This document shows, one piece after another, positions 18,663 to 27,233 of a stretch of DNA of 64,000 bases. Each line of letters opens with the position of its first letter. Within the stretch, counting starts at the first letter, position 1. Both the position numbers and the translations under genes were made by a program. A model generated the notes under the pieces. That model was not told where the DNA came from. It saw only the letters and a list, made by a program, of their open reading frames with translations, and did no database searches. Location of the stretch: positions 310,001 through 374,000 of the forward strand of contig CAXXJK010000004.1 of the NCBI GenBank assembly GCA_963665595.2. The letters are read 5' to 3'. This DNA comes from G963665595 sp963665595 (GTDB lineage Bacteria; Actinomycetota; Coriobacteriia; Coriobacteriales; CADBOM01).

Positions 18663-19613
18663 TTATGAGAGCCTCGTGACGGTATTAGTCGCGTCTTTGC
18701 TTACTTTCATGCCGGAGATAGAGATATATCCATTCTGGCTAACCAGTGTCTGCTGAACACTAGGACTCAGTATGTAGTCGATAAAGGCTTGGGTAAGCGC
18801 GTCAGGAGAAGGAGCGGTGTACATGTGCTCATAGGCCCAGATAACCCAGCTGTTTGTCTCAACTTCAGAAGCCTTAGGTTGGACACCATCAATGGAAAGT
18901 GCCTTGAAGGTATCAGCGAAATAGGAAAACGCGAGGTAAGAGATTGCGCCTGGCGTTGCCGCAACCATCGTGGCAACCGTGCCCGATGAGTCTTGTTCCT
19001 GTGGCTTAAAGGTGCTTGGCACCGTCGTACCAGCAAGCACGGCACTTTCAAACACGGCACGCGTACCAGAGCCAGAAGCACGATTGATAACCGTTATGGT
19101 CTTATCAGGGCCGCCCACTTCTTTCCAGTTGGTGATCTGCCCCGAGAATATCTTTCTGAGATTTGAAAGCGAGATATTGTCGATGGTTACGTCCTTATTG
19201 ACGACAGGACCCATACCAACAACACAGACTTTGTTGTCTTTGATCTTTGCTGCGGTAGCCGCATCAAGTTTTGCCTCGGCAAAGATATCCGAGTTACCTA
19301 TCTGGACGGCACCCTGCGAAACCTGAGTGAGCCCCGTGCCTGATCCACCACCTTGAACAGTGATCTGAACACCGGAATTTGCTACCATAAACTGCTCGGC
19401 GGATGCTTCAACGAGAGGTTGGAGTGCTGTTGAGCCCACGGCGGTGATGCTGCCTGAAAGCTTCGTCGTACCAGAGCTGGAAGAGTTCGCCGCTGAAGAG
19501 GACGAATTGTTGGATGGACTGCTGCATCCTACAAGCCCAAGCCCGACAAGCACTCCCGCGCTCCCCGCCACTCCGAGGAATTGACGACGGGTAAGTTCTT
19601 TACGGTCTTGCAT
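18663..19613 (-). CDS. pstS: Phosphate-binding lipoprotein PstS
   Basis: A 316-residue periplasmic-type phosphate-binding protein. The N-terminus has ELTRRQFLGVAG then lipobox LVGCSS, so it is probably a Tat-exported lipoprotein, followed by a Ser/Asn-rich linker. The binding residues lie around VGSTALQPL, GGGSGTG and NRASGSGTR, the classical PstS phosphate motifs. The longer frame (to 19724) lacks a ribosome site; the ATG at 19613 has AAAGGAG four bases before it. First gene of pstSCAB; a Pho-box could not be recognised with confidence. Confidence 0.95.
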   Translation of the reverse strand: MQDRKELTRRQFLGVAGSAGVLVGLGLVGCSSPSNNSSSSAANSSSSGTTKLSGSITAVGSTALQPLVEASAEQFMVANSGVQITVQGGGSGTGLTQVSQGAVQIGNSDIFAEAKLDAATAAKIKDNKVCVVGMGPVVNKDVTIDNISLSNLRKIFSGQITNWKEVGGPDKTITVINRASGSGTRAVFESAVLAGTTVPSTFKPQEQDSSGTVATMVAATPGAISYLAFSYFADTFKALSIDGVQPKASEVETNSWVIWAYEHMYTAPSPDALTQAFIDYILSPSVQQTLVSQNGYISISGMKVSKDATNTVTRLS

Positions 19614-19941
19614 GATTCTCCTTTCGATTTTTAATTGCCGAAGAGGCGGCTCATACCGTGCCGTCCTTCGTGTCAATTTGAATAGTAGGAGATGAGAGAG
19701 CTTGCAGATATAGCGTATGAGCAAGATTTACGGTCCTAGAACTAGATTATTACGCAGGTCTTACAAATGGGTTCATATGTGGTGGAAGTGTGAGGTAAAA
19801 CGCTGAGCAAGCAGTGCGCGTTCTGCCCCGACGATACCAGAAACAGAAAAGTGCCCCGTTTCTTAAATATACCCCTTAAATATACCTTACAAAGCTTTTA
19901 CCGGTCGCCTTATTGAGTATTGACGTTTGCGCTCCATTTAA
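19614..19941. other. Intergenic region between divergent pstS and nrdD
   Basis: No gene is visible. It must hold the pstS promoter. The only clear structure is a tandem pair of CTTAAATATACC (19862-19873 and 19875-19886), 13 bp apart start to start. Confidence 0.5.
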
Positions 19942-19988
19942 CTACCTTATATTGTGTGGTAACAATTTTAATACACTATATATTGTTA
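19942..19988 (+). promoter_or_regulatory. Two NrdR boxes upstream of nrdD
   Basis: CTACCTTATATTGTGT (19942-19957) and ACACTATATATTGTTA (19973-19988) fit the NrdR consensus ACACWATATATWGTGT; the second matches in its first half and core, the first in its second half. They start 31 bp apart, about three helical turns, the usual spacing of tandem NrdR boxes. The downstream gene is a ribonucleotide reductase, the known NrdR target. Confidence 0.8.
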
Positions 19989-20028
19989 TTACCTTATGTA
20001 TTTACACCAGTATGCAAGGAGAGAGACT

Positions 20029-22116
20029 ATGCTTCAGCAAATAATCAAACGTGATCGAACTACGGTGCCGTTTAAAAAAGAGAAGATCGTCCTTGCTATT
20101 TTTAAGGCGGCACGATCAGTTGATGGTAACGATTTCGAAACCGCCGAAAAGTTGGCTGAAAAGGTCGTAGAACTCGCTGAAATACAATACCCTGACAGTA
20201 TTGCAGATGTAGAGGGCATTCAGGACATTGTTGAAAAAGTTCTGATCGAAGACGGCCATGCCCGGACTGCAAAGGCATTCATCCTTTATCGCGAAAAACG
20301 CCGCTCTGCTCGTGAGTCTAATGCCCTGATAGGCGCGACCATCAACATGTTCTCTCATTATCTTGATGACTCAGACTGGAAAATAAATGAGAACGCCAAT
20401 ACGCAGAAATCTATCAATGGGTTAAATAATTACGTGCGCGAGGCATTCACCAAAAACTATTGGCTCCATGAGGTCTATCCTGACACCGTTCGCAACGCAC
20501 ATCTCTCAGGAGACATCCACATCCACGATCTCGGCTTCTTTGGCCCCTATTGTGCCGGATGGGATCTACGCCAACTCCTTATGAACGGTTTTGGTGGTGT
20601 TCCCGGCAAAATCGAGTCTAAGCCGGCAAAGCACCTACGGCCGTTTCTTGGGCAGATCGTAAACTCAACGTTTACCACCCAAGGCGAGACCGCCGGAGCT
20701 CAGGCGTGGTCTTCATTTGACACCTATTGTGCCCCTTTCATCCGCTATGACAATTTAGATTACGAGACAATAAAACAAGCCTTGCAGGAATTCATATTCA
20801 ACCTGAATGTACCCACGCGCGTTGGTTTTCAGTGCCCGTTCTCAAATCTTACGTTCGATATCGTGGTGCCACGCACGCTCAGAGACCAAGGTGTCATCAT
20901 CGGTGGCACACTGATGGAACAAACCTACGGGGATTTTCAAGAAGAGATGGATCTTTTCAACCAGGCGTTTTGCGATGTCATGATAGAGGGCGACGCAAAA
21001 GGTCGCGTATTTACATTCCCCATTCCCACCATCAACATCACCAAAGACTTTGATTGGGATAGCTCGGTAACCGAACGATTCATGGAGATAACGTGCCGCT
21101 ATGGCATACCCTATTTCTCTAATTACATCAACTCCGACCTTTCGCCGGAAGATGCGCTGTCTATGTGTTGTCGCTTGCGCCTTGACACCACCGAACTTCG
21201 TAAGAGGGGCGGCGGCCTCTTCGGCTCAAACCCTCTGACGGGCTCAATCGGTGTCGTAACGATAGATTTGCCCCGTATTGCCTACCTTTCAAAGAGCGAG
21301 TCGGAATTCAAGGTCAGGCTTTGGCAACAGATGAACATTGCGCAAAACAGCCTTGAGATCAAACGTAAGATCATTGAGGAGCAAACAGAGAGAGGCCTCT
21401 ACCCTTACTCCGCAAGCTATCTGAAAGACATAAAAGCCCGGACGGGAAGTTATTGGTTTAACCATTTTGCCACAATCGGCCTCATCGGCATGAATGAAGC
21501 ATGCCAGAATCTGCTGGGTCCCGATCAGGATATAACCACTCCCGAAGGACAAGCATTTGCCATTCGGACGCTCAACTATATGCGCGATGTTATTAAAGAC
21601 ATCCAAGACGATACCGGTCACTACTATAACCTCGAAGCAACACCTGCAGAAGGTACCAGTTACAGCCTAGCCAAGGCCGACAAAGAACGCTACCCTGATA
21701 TCATAACCGCCGGTGAGACGGTCCCCTATTACACCAACTCGTCTCAGCTTCCTGTAGGGTTTACCGATGATATCTTTGAGACGATGGATCTTCAAGATGA
21801 GATGCAATCGCTCTACACCGGAGGAACCGTTCTCCATCTATATCTGGGCGAGGCGGTCAAAGATACACAAACAGCCAAGAACCTCATACGAACTATATTT
21901 ACCCATTACAAGTTACCGTATATATCGCTCACGCCCACATTTTCTGTGTGCAACGACCACGGTTACCTTTTGGGCGAACAGTTTACCTGCCCTGAATGCG
22001 GAGAGCCCGCAGAAGTCTGGAGTCGTGTCGTGGGTTATCTGCGACCGGTCCAAAACTTCAATACCGGAAAGCGTGCAGAGTACGAGGAACGCAAGAAATA
22101 CGTCATTCATTCCTAG
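20029..22116 (+). CDS. nrdD: Anaerobic ribonucleoside-triphosphate reductase (class III)
   Basis: Makes deoxynucleotides without oxygen using a glycyl radical. The 695-residue protein has an N-terminal ATP-cone (about 1-90), the glycyl-radical-enzyme barrel, a four-Cys zinc site near the C-terminus (CNDHGY...CPECG) and the glycyl radical loop RVVGYLRPVQNFNTGK about 25 residues from the end. An upstream in-frame ATG (19996) has no ribosome site; ATG 20029 follows AAGGAGAGAGACT. nrdG follows after 9 bp and two NrdR boxes precede it. Confidence 0.96.
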   Translation: MLQQIIKRDRTTVPFKKEKIVLAIFKAARSVDGNDFETAEKLAEKVVELAEIQYPDSIADVEGIQDIVEKVLIEDGHARTAKAFILYREKRRSARESNALIGATINMFSHYLDDSDWKINENANTQKSINGLNNYVREAFTKNYWLHEVYPDTVRNAHLSGDIHIHDLGFFGPYCAGWDLRQLLMNGFGGVPGKIESKPAKHLRPFLGQIVNSTFTTQGETAGAQAWSSFDTYCAPFIRYDNLDYETIKQALQEFIFNLNVPTRVGFQCPFSNLTFDIVVPRTLRDQGVIIGGTLMEQTYGDFQEEMDLFNQAFCDVMIEGDAKGRVFTFPIPTINITKDFDWDSSVTERFMEITCRYGIPYFSNYINSDLSPEDALSMCCRLRLDTTELRKRGGGLFGSNPLTGSIGVVTIDLPRIAYLSKSESEFKVRLWQQMNIAQNSLEIKRKIIEEQTERGLYPYSASYLKDIKARTGSYWFNHFATIGLIGMNEACQNLLGPDQDITTPEGQAFAIRTLNYMRDVIKDIQDDTGHYYNLEATPAEGTSYSLAKADKERYPDIITAGETVPYYTNSSQLPVGFTDDIFETMDLQDEMQSLYTGGTVLHLYLGEAVKDTQTAKNLIRTIFTHYKLPYISLTPTFSVCNDHGYLLGEQFTCPECGEPAEVWSRVVGYLRPVQNFNTGKRAEYEERKKYVIHS

Positions 22117-22125
22117 GAGACCCGT

Positions 22126-22809
22126 ATGATCGTTGCAGGAATGGCAAAGAGTTCGCTGGTCGACTACCCCGGACAACCCGCGGCCGTACTTTTCGTACCG
22201 GGATGCAACTACGATTGTTTCTTCTGCCATAACCGTAGTCTTATCGACGGCACACACAACGTACTGGCGTGGGACGATATCTATCATTTTCTGGAAAGAC
22301 GGGTTAACTTGCTCAATGCAGTCGTGATAAGCGGAGGAGAACCAACCCTACAAAAAGATCTTTTGCCCCGTATTGAAGAGATTCGTCGGCTTGGCTATCA
22401 CATAAAAGTTGACAGTAATGGGTCATCGCCTACCGTGATAGCACGGCTTCTTGAAAATGGCTTATGCGACTATATGGCCATCGACTATAAAGCCCCGGCC
22501 GCACGCTATCAGGAATTCTGCGGGGCTGGGGCCAGCGCGCAGGACGTGCTTGAGACTATCAACCTCCTCATGGAACGTACGGTTGACTTTGAAGTGCGTA
22601 CCACTGTTGTCCCTCAACTTGATATTGACGATCTTATACACATAGCGAGGGAGCTTCCTGCACTCCCTCGCTATGTGCTGAACCCCTATCGCCGACCCGA
22701 CACCTATCGTTTTATCGATGAGGATCGGATCTCTGCGGTGCCCTACTCCCCCGCAGAGATCGAAACATTCCGCAACCTGCTCAAAACCATACAACCCCAC
22801 ATCGGCTAA
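22126..22809 (+). CDS. nrdG: Anaerobic ribonucleotide reductase activating protein
   Basis: A 227-residue radical SAM enzyme that generates the NrdD glycyl radical. The CNYDCFFC motif (CX3CX2C) binds the [4Fe-4S] cluster, followed by the SAM motif VISGGEPTL. It begins 9 bp after nrdD with AGGAG upstream. The coding sequence contains a perfect 15-bp-stem inverted repeat at 22639-22677 (see findings). Confidence 0.95.
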   Translation: MIVAGMAKSSLVDYPGQPAAVLFVPGCNYDCFFCHNRSLIDGTHNVLAWDDIYHFLERRVNLLNAVVISGGEPTLQKDLLPRIEEIRRLGYHIKVDSNGSSPTVIARLLENGLCDYMAIDYKAPAARYQEFCGAGASAQDVLETINLLMERTVDFEVRTTVVPQLDIDDLIHIARELPALPRYVLNPYRRPDTYRFIDEDRISAVPYSPAEIETFRNLLKTIQPHIG

Positions 22810-22852
22810 CTATAAGAAACTAAAGGCAATCTCCTCGTCAGCGTCTTATCTT

Positions 22853-23755
22853 CTACAACTCAAGTCGCTCCTCAAGTTTCTTCCATATCATCCTCAGAGC
22901 TTCCAGACCACGAGAATCAACGTCGGCATTAACGGTGCACGCCTTTTCCCCCAGATCAACCAAAGCATTTCCCAATGCTCTATCGAAGGGGACCGTACCA
23001 AGAATCGGAATGTTCTGGTGTGCCGCAAATATTTTCAACTGTTTGACTCCCTCATCTGAGAGATCGGCTTTATTGATAATCACGGTGCTGTCAAGCTTGA
23101 AGCGATGAGCAAGATCTATCAAACGGCTCAGATCATGAACACCTGAAACAGTCGGTTCAGCAACGGCAACAAGCATATCCACACGCGCCAGCGCTGCAAT
23201 AACCGGACAGCCAACGCCAGGGGGCCCATCAACCAGAAGTATCTCAGCGTCTATTTCCTGAGCCACCTGCTCTGCGCGCTCTCGCACCGCAGTAACCAAT
23301 TTACCCGACAGATCCTCTCCCGGCACCAACTGCCCATAGACAAGAGGACCCGTCAAAGCCATACCGCTACACACCACGCCCGCAACGGTTGATGAACGTG
23401 AAATAGCATGAACAGGACACGCTCGTTCGCATGCAAAACACCCTTCACAACTCCAGGAGTCCACCCGCGCGCATCCATTTGAAAGATCGATAGTGAGAGC
23501 ATCAAAACAACAGGCATCCACACAACGAGCGCACCCATCGCATAATGAAAGATCGATTGATGGACGCAGCGCACCGGAAAATTCCTTCTGTTGTTCGGCG
23601 TGAACCTGAAGAGCCAAAGGAAGGTTTGAAGCCTCAACATCGGTATCGGCCACAACAACAGAATATCTTGCGGAGGCAATCTGAGCAAACAGTGCCGTGA
23701 TGGTAGTTTTACCTGTACCCCCTTTGCCCGATGCCACGACAATTCTCTTCGTCAT
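22853..23755 (-). CDS. MinD/Mrp-type ATPase with inserted 2x[4Fe-4S] ferredoxin domain
   Basis: A 300-residue P-loop ATPase of the ParA/MinD family with deviant Walker A GKGGTGKTT (about 10-18), two ferredoxin motifs inserted at about 70-115 (CDGCARCVDACCFD and CEGCFACERACPVH), then DGPPGVGCP and INKAD nucleotide motifs. Such ferredoxin-MinD ATPases occur in pairs beside NifX-like genes in anaerobes and in the orange-protein operon of Desulfovibrio. It overlaps the upstream paralogue by 4 bp (ATGA). Likely role: ATP-dependent metal-cluster handling; inference. Confidence 0.86.
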   Translation of the reverse strand: MTKRIVVASGKGGTGKTTITALFAQIASARYSVVVADTDVEASNLPLALQVHAEQQKEFSGALRPSIDLSLCDGCARCVDACCFDALTIDLSNGCARVDSWSCEGCFACERACPVHAISRSSTVAGVVCSGMALTGPLVYGQLVPGEDLSGKLVTAVRERAEQVAQEIDAEILLVDGPPGVGCPVIAALARVDMLVAVAEPTVSGVHDLSRLIDLAHRFKLDSTVIINKADLSDEGVKQLKIFAAHQNIPILGTVPFDRALGNALVDLGEKACTVNADVDSRGLEALRMIWKKLEERLEL

Positions 23756-24702
23756 GCGAAAGCCACCTGATCTTTCATTTCGCGATAGGCATCAAGAAGC
23801 ACCGATCGAACAAATGAATCGGTTATACCCTCTAACAATCCACATGCATACGCTGCAGCTATATCGCGTGAAAACGGAATACGACCCACAACGGGAGACT
23901 CAAAATCAGCACAGAGATCAATGATGTCGGAAGTCCACTCGCTTGCTTCTGAGCTATCACGATTGATAATAACTCCCGAGGGAAGACCTAGATCACGTCC
24001 CAACTGCAGTGAAAGAGAGAGATCGTGTATGCCAAACACAGTAGGCTCAGTAACAAACAGTACGGCATCTGCTCCTCGCACCGCAGCAACCATTGCACAA
24101 GAGACTCCGGGAGGCGCATCCAGAATAACAATATCAGAATCTGAAACATCCACCGAACGCGCTGCACGTATAACTGCCGGAGCCTTGACCTCTCCGACGT
24201 CCATCCTACCGGTAACAAGGCGTAACCCAGAAGTCTCGCATCGGGTGATTTCAACCTCGCCAACGCGCCGAACAGTTAACGCCATTGCGCCTACCGGACA
24301 TACCGTCGCGCAAAGACCACATCCATGACAGAGCTCGTCAATCACAACGAGCGTCGTGCCAAACAGCCGCAGAGCCTTGAAGGCACACACATCGCGACAT
24401 GCCATACATCGGCTGCAGGCCTCTTCATCAATATGCGCCACATTGACCGTTACGTCCGTGAGTGCCTCTACGCTGCCTTTAATGAAGAGATGGTCATCAG
24501 GAGCCTCAACATCGCAGTCAATAAGCGTGACGTTAAGGCCCCTGTTTGCCAATATCGCGGCAAGATTCGTTGAGACGAATGTCTTGCCGGTCCCACCTTT
24601 ACCAGAAGCGATGGCAAGCACAAAACATCGTTTTTCAGACGAACTGTTCACATTCATCCCTTTGCCATATTTTCCTTCGTCAGTGTCCTTCATGGCAGGC
24701 AT
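23752..24702 (-). CDS. MinD/Mrp-type ATPase with inserted 2x[4Fe-4S] ferredoxin domain (paralogue)
   Basis: A 316-residue paralogue of the following gene: GKGGTGKTF (about 34-42), ferredoxin motifs CSRCMACRDVC and CHGCGLCATVCPVG (about 95-140), then DAPPGVSCA and INRDSS. The N-terminus is uncertain: ATGs exist at 24702, 24693 and 24657, none with an ideal Shine-Dalgarno, and the first overlaps the end of the NifX-like gene, which suggests translational coupling. It probably forms a heterodimer with its neighbour, as paired ATPases of this type are thought to do. Confidence 0.84.
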   Translation of the reverse strand: MPAMKDTDEGKYGKGMNVNSSSEKRCFVLAIASGKGGTGKTFVSTNLAAILANRGLNVTLIDCDVEAPDDHLFIKGSVEALTDVTVNVAHIDEEACSRCMACRDVCAFKALRLFGTTLVVIDELCHGCGLCATVCPVGAMALTVRRVGEVEITRCETSGLRLVTGRMDVGEVKAPAVIRAARSVDVSDSDIVILDAPPGVSCAMVAAVRGADAVLFVTEPTVFGIHDLSLSLQLGRDLGLPSGVIINRDSSEASEWTSDIIDLCADFESPVVGRIPFSRDIAAAYACGLLEGITDSFVRSVLLDAYREMKDQVAFA

Positions 24703-25048
24703 CGTTGAGGCTCATGACAGGTAGTTCGCCATGAGCAGCACGCAATGCAACGTCGCCGACCTTAGGTGTTACGTTATCGAAGTAAACCGTAATGTTAGCA
24801 TCGTTAAACCCCATGAGAGGGCGCCCGCCCATACCAGCAGCGACAATGGCCGTCGCATTGTTTTCAGCAAGCAAGTTCACCGGACGCAGACACCCGCCCT
24901 CTTCATGAGGGGGATTGTCCAGAACGGTTGTGGCAACAATTTCACCATTTTCGATATCAACCAACGTAAAGCAGTCGCACTGACCGAAGTGGCCCGAGCG
25001 TTGAGCTTCAAGTCCACCGTTACCAATGGTAGGAATTGCAAGTTTCAT
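24680..25048 (-). CDS. NifX/NifB-type Fe-Mo cofactor-binding domain protein (ORP-like) 2
   Basis: A 122-residue single-domain protein of the dinitrogenase iron-molybdenum cofactor family: MKLAIPTIGNGGLEAQRSGH, FTLVDIENGEI, GGCLRPVNLLAENNATAIVAAGMGGRPLMGF. The GGCLRP loop with Cys, and a His-containing C-terminus (CHEGH), are candidate metal ligands. AAGGAAG lies nine bases before ATG 25048, so this is preferred to the ATG at 25057. Second of two such genes in an operon with two ferredoxin-MinD ATPases. Confidence 0.85.
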   Translation of the reverse strand: MKLAIPTIGNGGLEAQRSGHFGQCDCFTLVDIENGEIVATTVLDNPPHEEGGCLRPVNLLAENNATAIVAAGMGGRPLMGFNDANITVYFDNVTPKVGDVALRAAHGELPVMSLNDACHEGH

Positions 25049-25131
25049 ACTGATCATCTTCCTTCTCTTTCATCATTAGTTTATAGAGATTCATTGCCTA
25101 TCTGCCTGTGCAGATAAATACAAACAATAGG

Positions 25132-25155
25132 GAGGCTTATTGAAGAATAAGCCTC
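25132..25155 (-). terminator. Hairpin between the two NifX-like genes
   Basis: GAGGCTTATT and AATAAGCCTC form a perfect 10-bp stem with a 4-nt loop. It lies 17 bp beyond the stop of the first NifX-like gene and 83 bp before the next start, with TTGTTTGTATTT after it on the minus strand. It may attenuate transcription into the downstream genes or stabilise the upstream message. Confidence 0.6.
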
Positions 25156-25172
25156 TCTCTGTTTTGTCACCA

Positions 25173-25532
25173 CTACATACCGGTATAACTACTTCCGGAA
25201 GCGAGGGCCTCAAGTGTGTTCTCTTTAAAACGAGCAACTGCCTCACACACCGTAAGTCCCGTTGCGTCGTATCCTGAGATACCGGCTTTTTCTAGCGCCT
25301 CGAAAGCATTAGGGCCAAGATGACCCGTTAGGACTGCCTGGGCACCGCGAGCGCATATAAGTTCAGCCGCGCCATATCCGGCGCCCTTGAGTGCTTGTTG
25401 ATTTTCGGAATTGTCTAAACCCTCAAAATCCATCGTCTCTGTATCTATAATCAAGAGCGCCTGAGCTCTTCCAAAACGTTCGTCTACTTGAGCGTCCAAA
25501 GAGGGTCTCAGGGCGCTTACCGCTAATTTCAT
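25173..25532 (-). CDS. NifX/NifB-type Fe-Mo cofactor-binding domain protein (ORP-like) 1
   Basis: A 119-residue protein of the same family: MKLAVSALRPSLDAQVDERF, FGRAQALLIIDTET, AVLTGHLGPNAFEAL. This sequence closely follows the orange-protein/NifX consensus (DAQVxxRFGRAxxFxIxD and VLTGxxGPNAF). The longer frame up to 25640 would run into the PadR gene; ATG 25532 follows GAAGGGAAGTTTCCT and is chosen. In Desulfovibrio such a protein carries a Mo-Cu-sulfide cluster; whether this one does is unknown. Confidence 0.87.
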   Translation of the reverse strand: MKLAVSALRPSLDAQVDERFGRAQALLIIDTETMDFEGLDNSENQQALKGAGYGAAELICARGAQAVLTGHLGPNAFEALEKAGISGYDATGLTVCEAVARFKENTLEALASGSSYTGM

Positions 25533-25611
25533 AGGAAACTTCCCTTCTCGTGTATCTTTGAAACTTTTCTTCCCATTCTCTGCCAACGGCCCGCAGGTCA
25601 TCCGTCGCGAC

Positions 25612-26025
25612 CTATTCGCCTGCATCTTTTTCAGAAGCAACCTGGCTCAAACCCTTTTCCAATATCCCCGCAAGCAGCCCGTCGAGGCGTTCACGCCGAC
25701 GCAAAACATCAAGCCACTGTTCTGCAAGTTCAATACCCTGTTGGGTTAGTTCATACTCGCGACGACGAGGTCCTGAGCCCTCCTCATCCCAACGCGATAC
25801 CGCCGACCCATCTTCTTCAAGGCGGCGCAATGCGCGATATAATCCACCCACATCGACATCGACTTCGCCATCTGTGAGTTCCAGTATGGTACGGCGCATA
25901 TCATAGCCATAGTTTCCCATATTCAGCAGTGCAGCCAACGCAGCTGGCTCAACTGTCGTGCCGCCACCCGCGCGACGACAGCACGGTTTACGGCTTTCAT
26001 TGTTTGTACAGCCTCGTCCCGGCAT
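25612..26025 (-). CDS. PadR-family regulator with Cys-rich N-terminus
   Basis: A 137-residue regulator. After a Cys-rich leader (CTNNESRKPCC, residues 6-16) comes a PadR winged helix (EPAALAALLNMGNYGYDMRR, VGGLYRALRRLEEDGSAV, RRREYELTQQG) and a short C-terminal helix. The extra cysteines could bind a metal or cluster and serve as sensor; inference. First gene of the minus-strand operon PadR-NifX-NifX-MinD-MinD. A GTG at 26034 is possible, but ATG 26025 has AGGTGA six bases before it. Confidence 0.86.
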   Translation of the reverse strand: MPGRGCTNNESRKPCCRRAGGGTTVEPAALAALLNMGNYGYDMRRTILELTDGEVDVDVGGLYRALRRLEEDGSAVSRWDEEGSGPRRREYELTQQGIELAEQWLDVLRRRERLDGLLAGILEKGLSQVASEKDAGE

Positions 26026-26095
26026 CAGTATCACCTACTTTCTTACATGCTCGATAATTCGTCTCCTCTATTATATGCCACAAACATATATACTC

Positions 26096-26124
26096 TTTAC
26101 TTATATATGTTGTCAACATATAAT
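26096..26124. promoter_or_regulatory. Shared operator/promoter between PadR operon and DUF364 gene
   Basis: 26104-26122 is a perfect 19-nt dyad, TATATGTTG-T-CAACATATA. It overlaps a TATAAT -10 (26119-26124) for the rightward DUF364 gene, with a TTTACT -35 at 26096, and a TTGACA -35 for the leftward PadR operon. One bound dimer could shut both promoters. ATGT/ACAT half-sites are typical of PadR-family operators. Confidence 0.7.
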
Positions 26125-26223
26125 GCGTATATGGCTTATCTATTACGAGTAGAAACAATGCATCTGGTGAACGACCCCGTCGCAAAGGCCAGATGATCGA
26201 CCATGAAAGATCGGGAGGAACTT

Positions 26224-27066
26224 ATGAGTTGTGAAGATACCCATCATTGCTGTGCACGCGGAACGAAGGAAGGTCCTATCTCTTTTCCTGGAACATTTGA
26301 TCATGATACTCCCTGGCGCTTTTACAACCACCTGATAAAAGAGTTACCCGAAGATGTGCGCGTACTTGATTGCTGCGTAGGATCCCACTGGAGTTATATC
26401 GAAGCCGAATGTGGCATGGGCTTGAGCTTTACTTGCAGAGGAGGTGCCCGTCGTAACTACACTCAGGATTTGCGCGGCATGAGACTCATTGATGTGGCTG
26501 AACTCGTGAAATCATGGAACTATGAGGAGGCTTCTCTCGGTGTAGCGGCTCTAAACGCCTGGTATGCACAAGAAGAGAAGATTACTGCATGGGGTGCGAT
26601 GCTCGACCCATCAACCGGACCGAGCACGGGCAAGAGACAGAGCGCTTTCAGCGTCTATCTTGATGAACTTGCAGGCAAAAAGGTCACCGTTATCGGACAT
26701 TTCCCCCATTTGGATGAGATAGCAGAACTAGCTGATCTCACAATTCTTGAGCGCAACTGCGGCAGTGCCCTTGATACACCTGATCCTGCCTGTGAATATA
26801 TACTCTCCTCTCAGGATTTTGTGTTCATAACGGGCGTGACCATCATCAACAAAACTGCTCCACGATTGCTTGATCTTTGCAAAAACGCACGGACCATCAT
26901 GGTGGGGCCTAGCGTCATTCCCACTCCCTTCCTTTACAGTTGGGGCATCGAAACACTCGCCGGTTCCATCGTAAACGATCCGGAGAAAATGCGTGCATCT
27001 ATCAAATTGGGTGCAGGAGCCCTGTTTGAGGACGCGCTAAGAATGTTTCAGCTTTCAAACAGATAG
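26224..27066 (+). CDS. DUF364/DUF4213-type putative metal-chelation protein (second copy)
   Basis: A 280-residue paralogue of the gene at 9010. Motifs: ECGMGLSFTCRGG, DLRGMRLIDVAELVKSWNYE, GVAALNAWY, KKVTVIGHFPHLDEI, FVFITGVTIINKTAPRLLDL, TIMVGPSVIPTPFLYSWGIE. It starts with Cys/His residues (SCEDTHHCC, residues 2-10) absent from the other copy. ATG 26224 follows GGGAGGAACTT and is preferred to 26203. It is divergent from the PadR/NifX/MinD operon and shares its operator, which ties DUF364 to Mo or Fe-Mo-type cluster handling by context. Confidence 0.8.
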   Translation: MSCEDTHHCCARGTKEGPISFPGTFDHDTPWRFYNHLIKELPEDVRVLDCCVGSHWSYIEAECGMGLSFTCRGGARRNYTQDLRGMRLIDVAELVKSWNYEEASLGVAALNAWYAQEEKITAWGAMLDPSTGPSTGKRQSAFSVYLDELAGKKVTVIGHFPHLDEIAELADLTILERNCGSALDTPDPACEYILSSQDFVFITGVTIINKTAPRLLDLCKNARTIMVGPSVIPTPFLYSWGIETLAGSIVNDPEKMRASIKLGAGALFEDALRMFQLSNR

Positions 27067-27105
27067 CTATGCCCAGATAAACTGCGCATTGAATACTTGA
27101 CTGAT

Positions 27106-27199
27106 AAGAAGAACTCATCGCCTCGATGGGTTCTTCTTGCGTTATTCTCGCCTATAACGCAAGCGGGTTTTATATGCTACGCCATAAGCAAAACCCGCT
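27106..27199. terminator. Three consecutive hairpins after the DUF364 gene
   Basis: Three inverted repeats follow each other: AAGAAGAAC/GTTCTTCTT (27106-27138), TTGCGTTAT/ATAACGCAA (27137-27162) and AGCGGGTTTT/AAAACCCGCT (27162-27199). The first ends in a TTCTTCTT run and is a likely terminator for the gene at 26224. The others may terminate further, or be processing or regulatory elements in the leader of the next gene. Confidence 0.6.
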
Positions 27200-27233
27200 G
27201 ATCCGAGAAATCATACAGTCTGTACCCGGCCCC

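Noticed and set aside
25612..25640. Longer start for the first NifX-like gene, overlapping the PadR gene
   Set aside because: The extra 36 residues do not fit the family and the ATG at 25532 has a good ribosome site.
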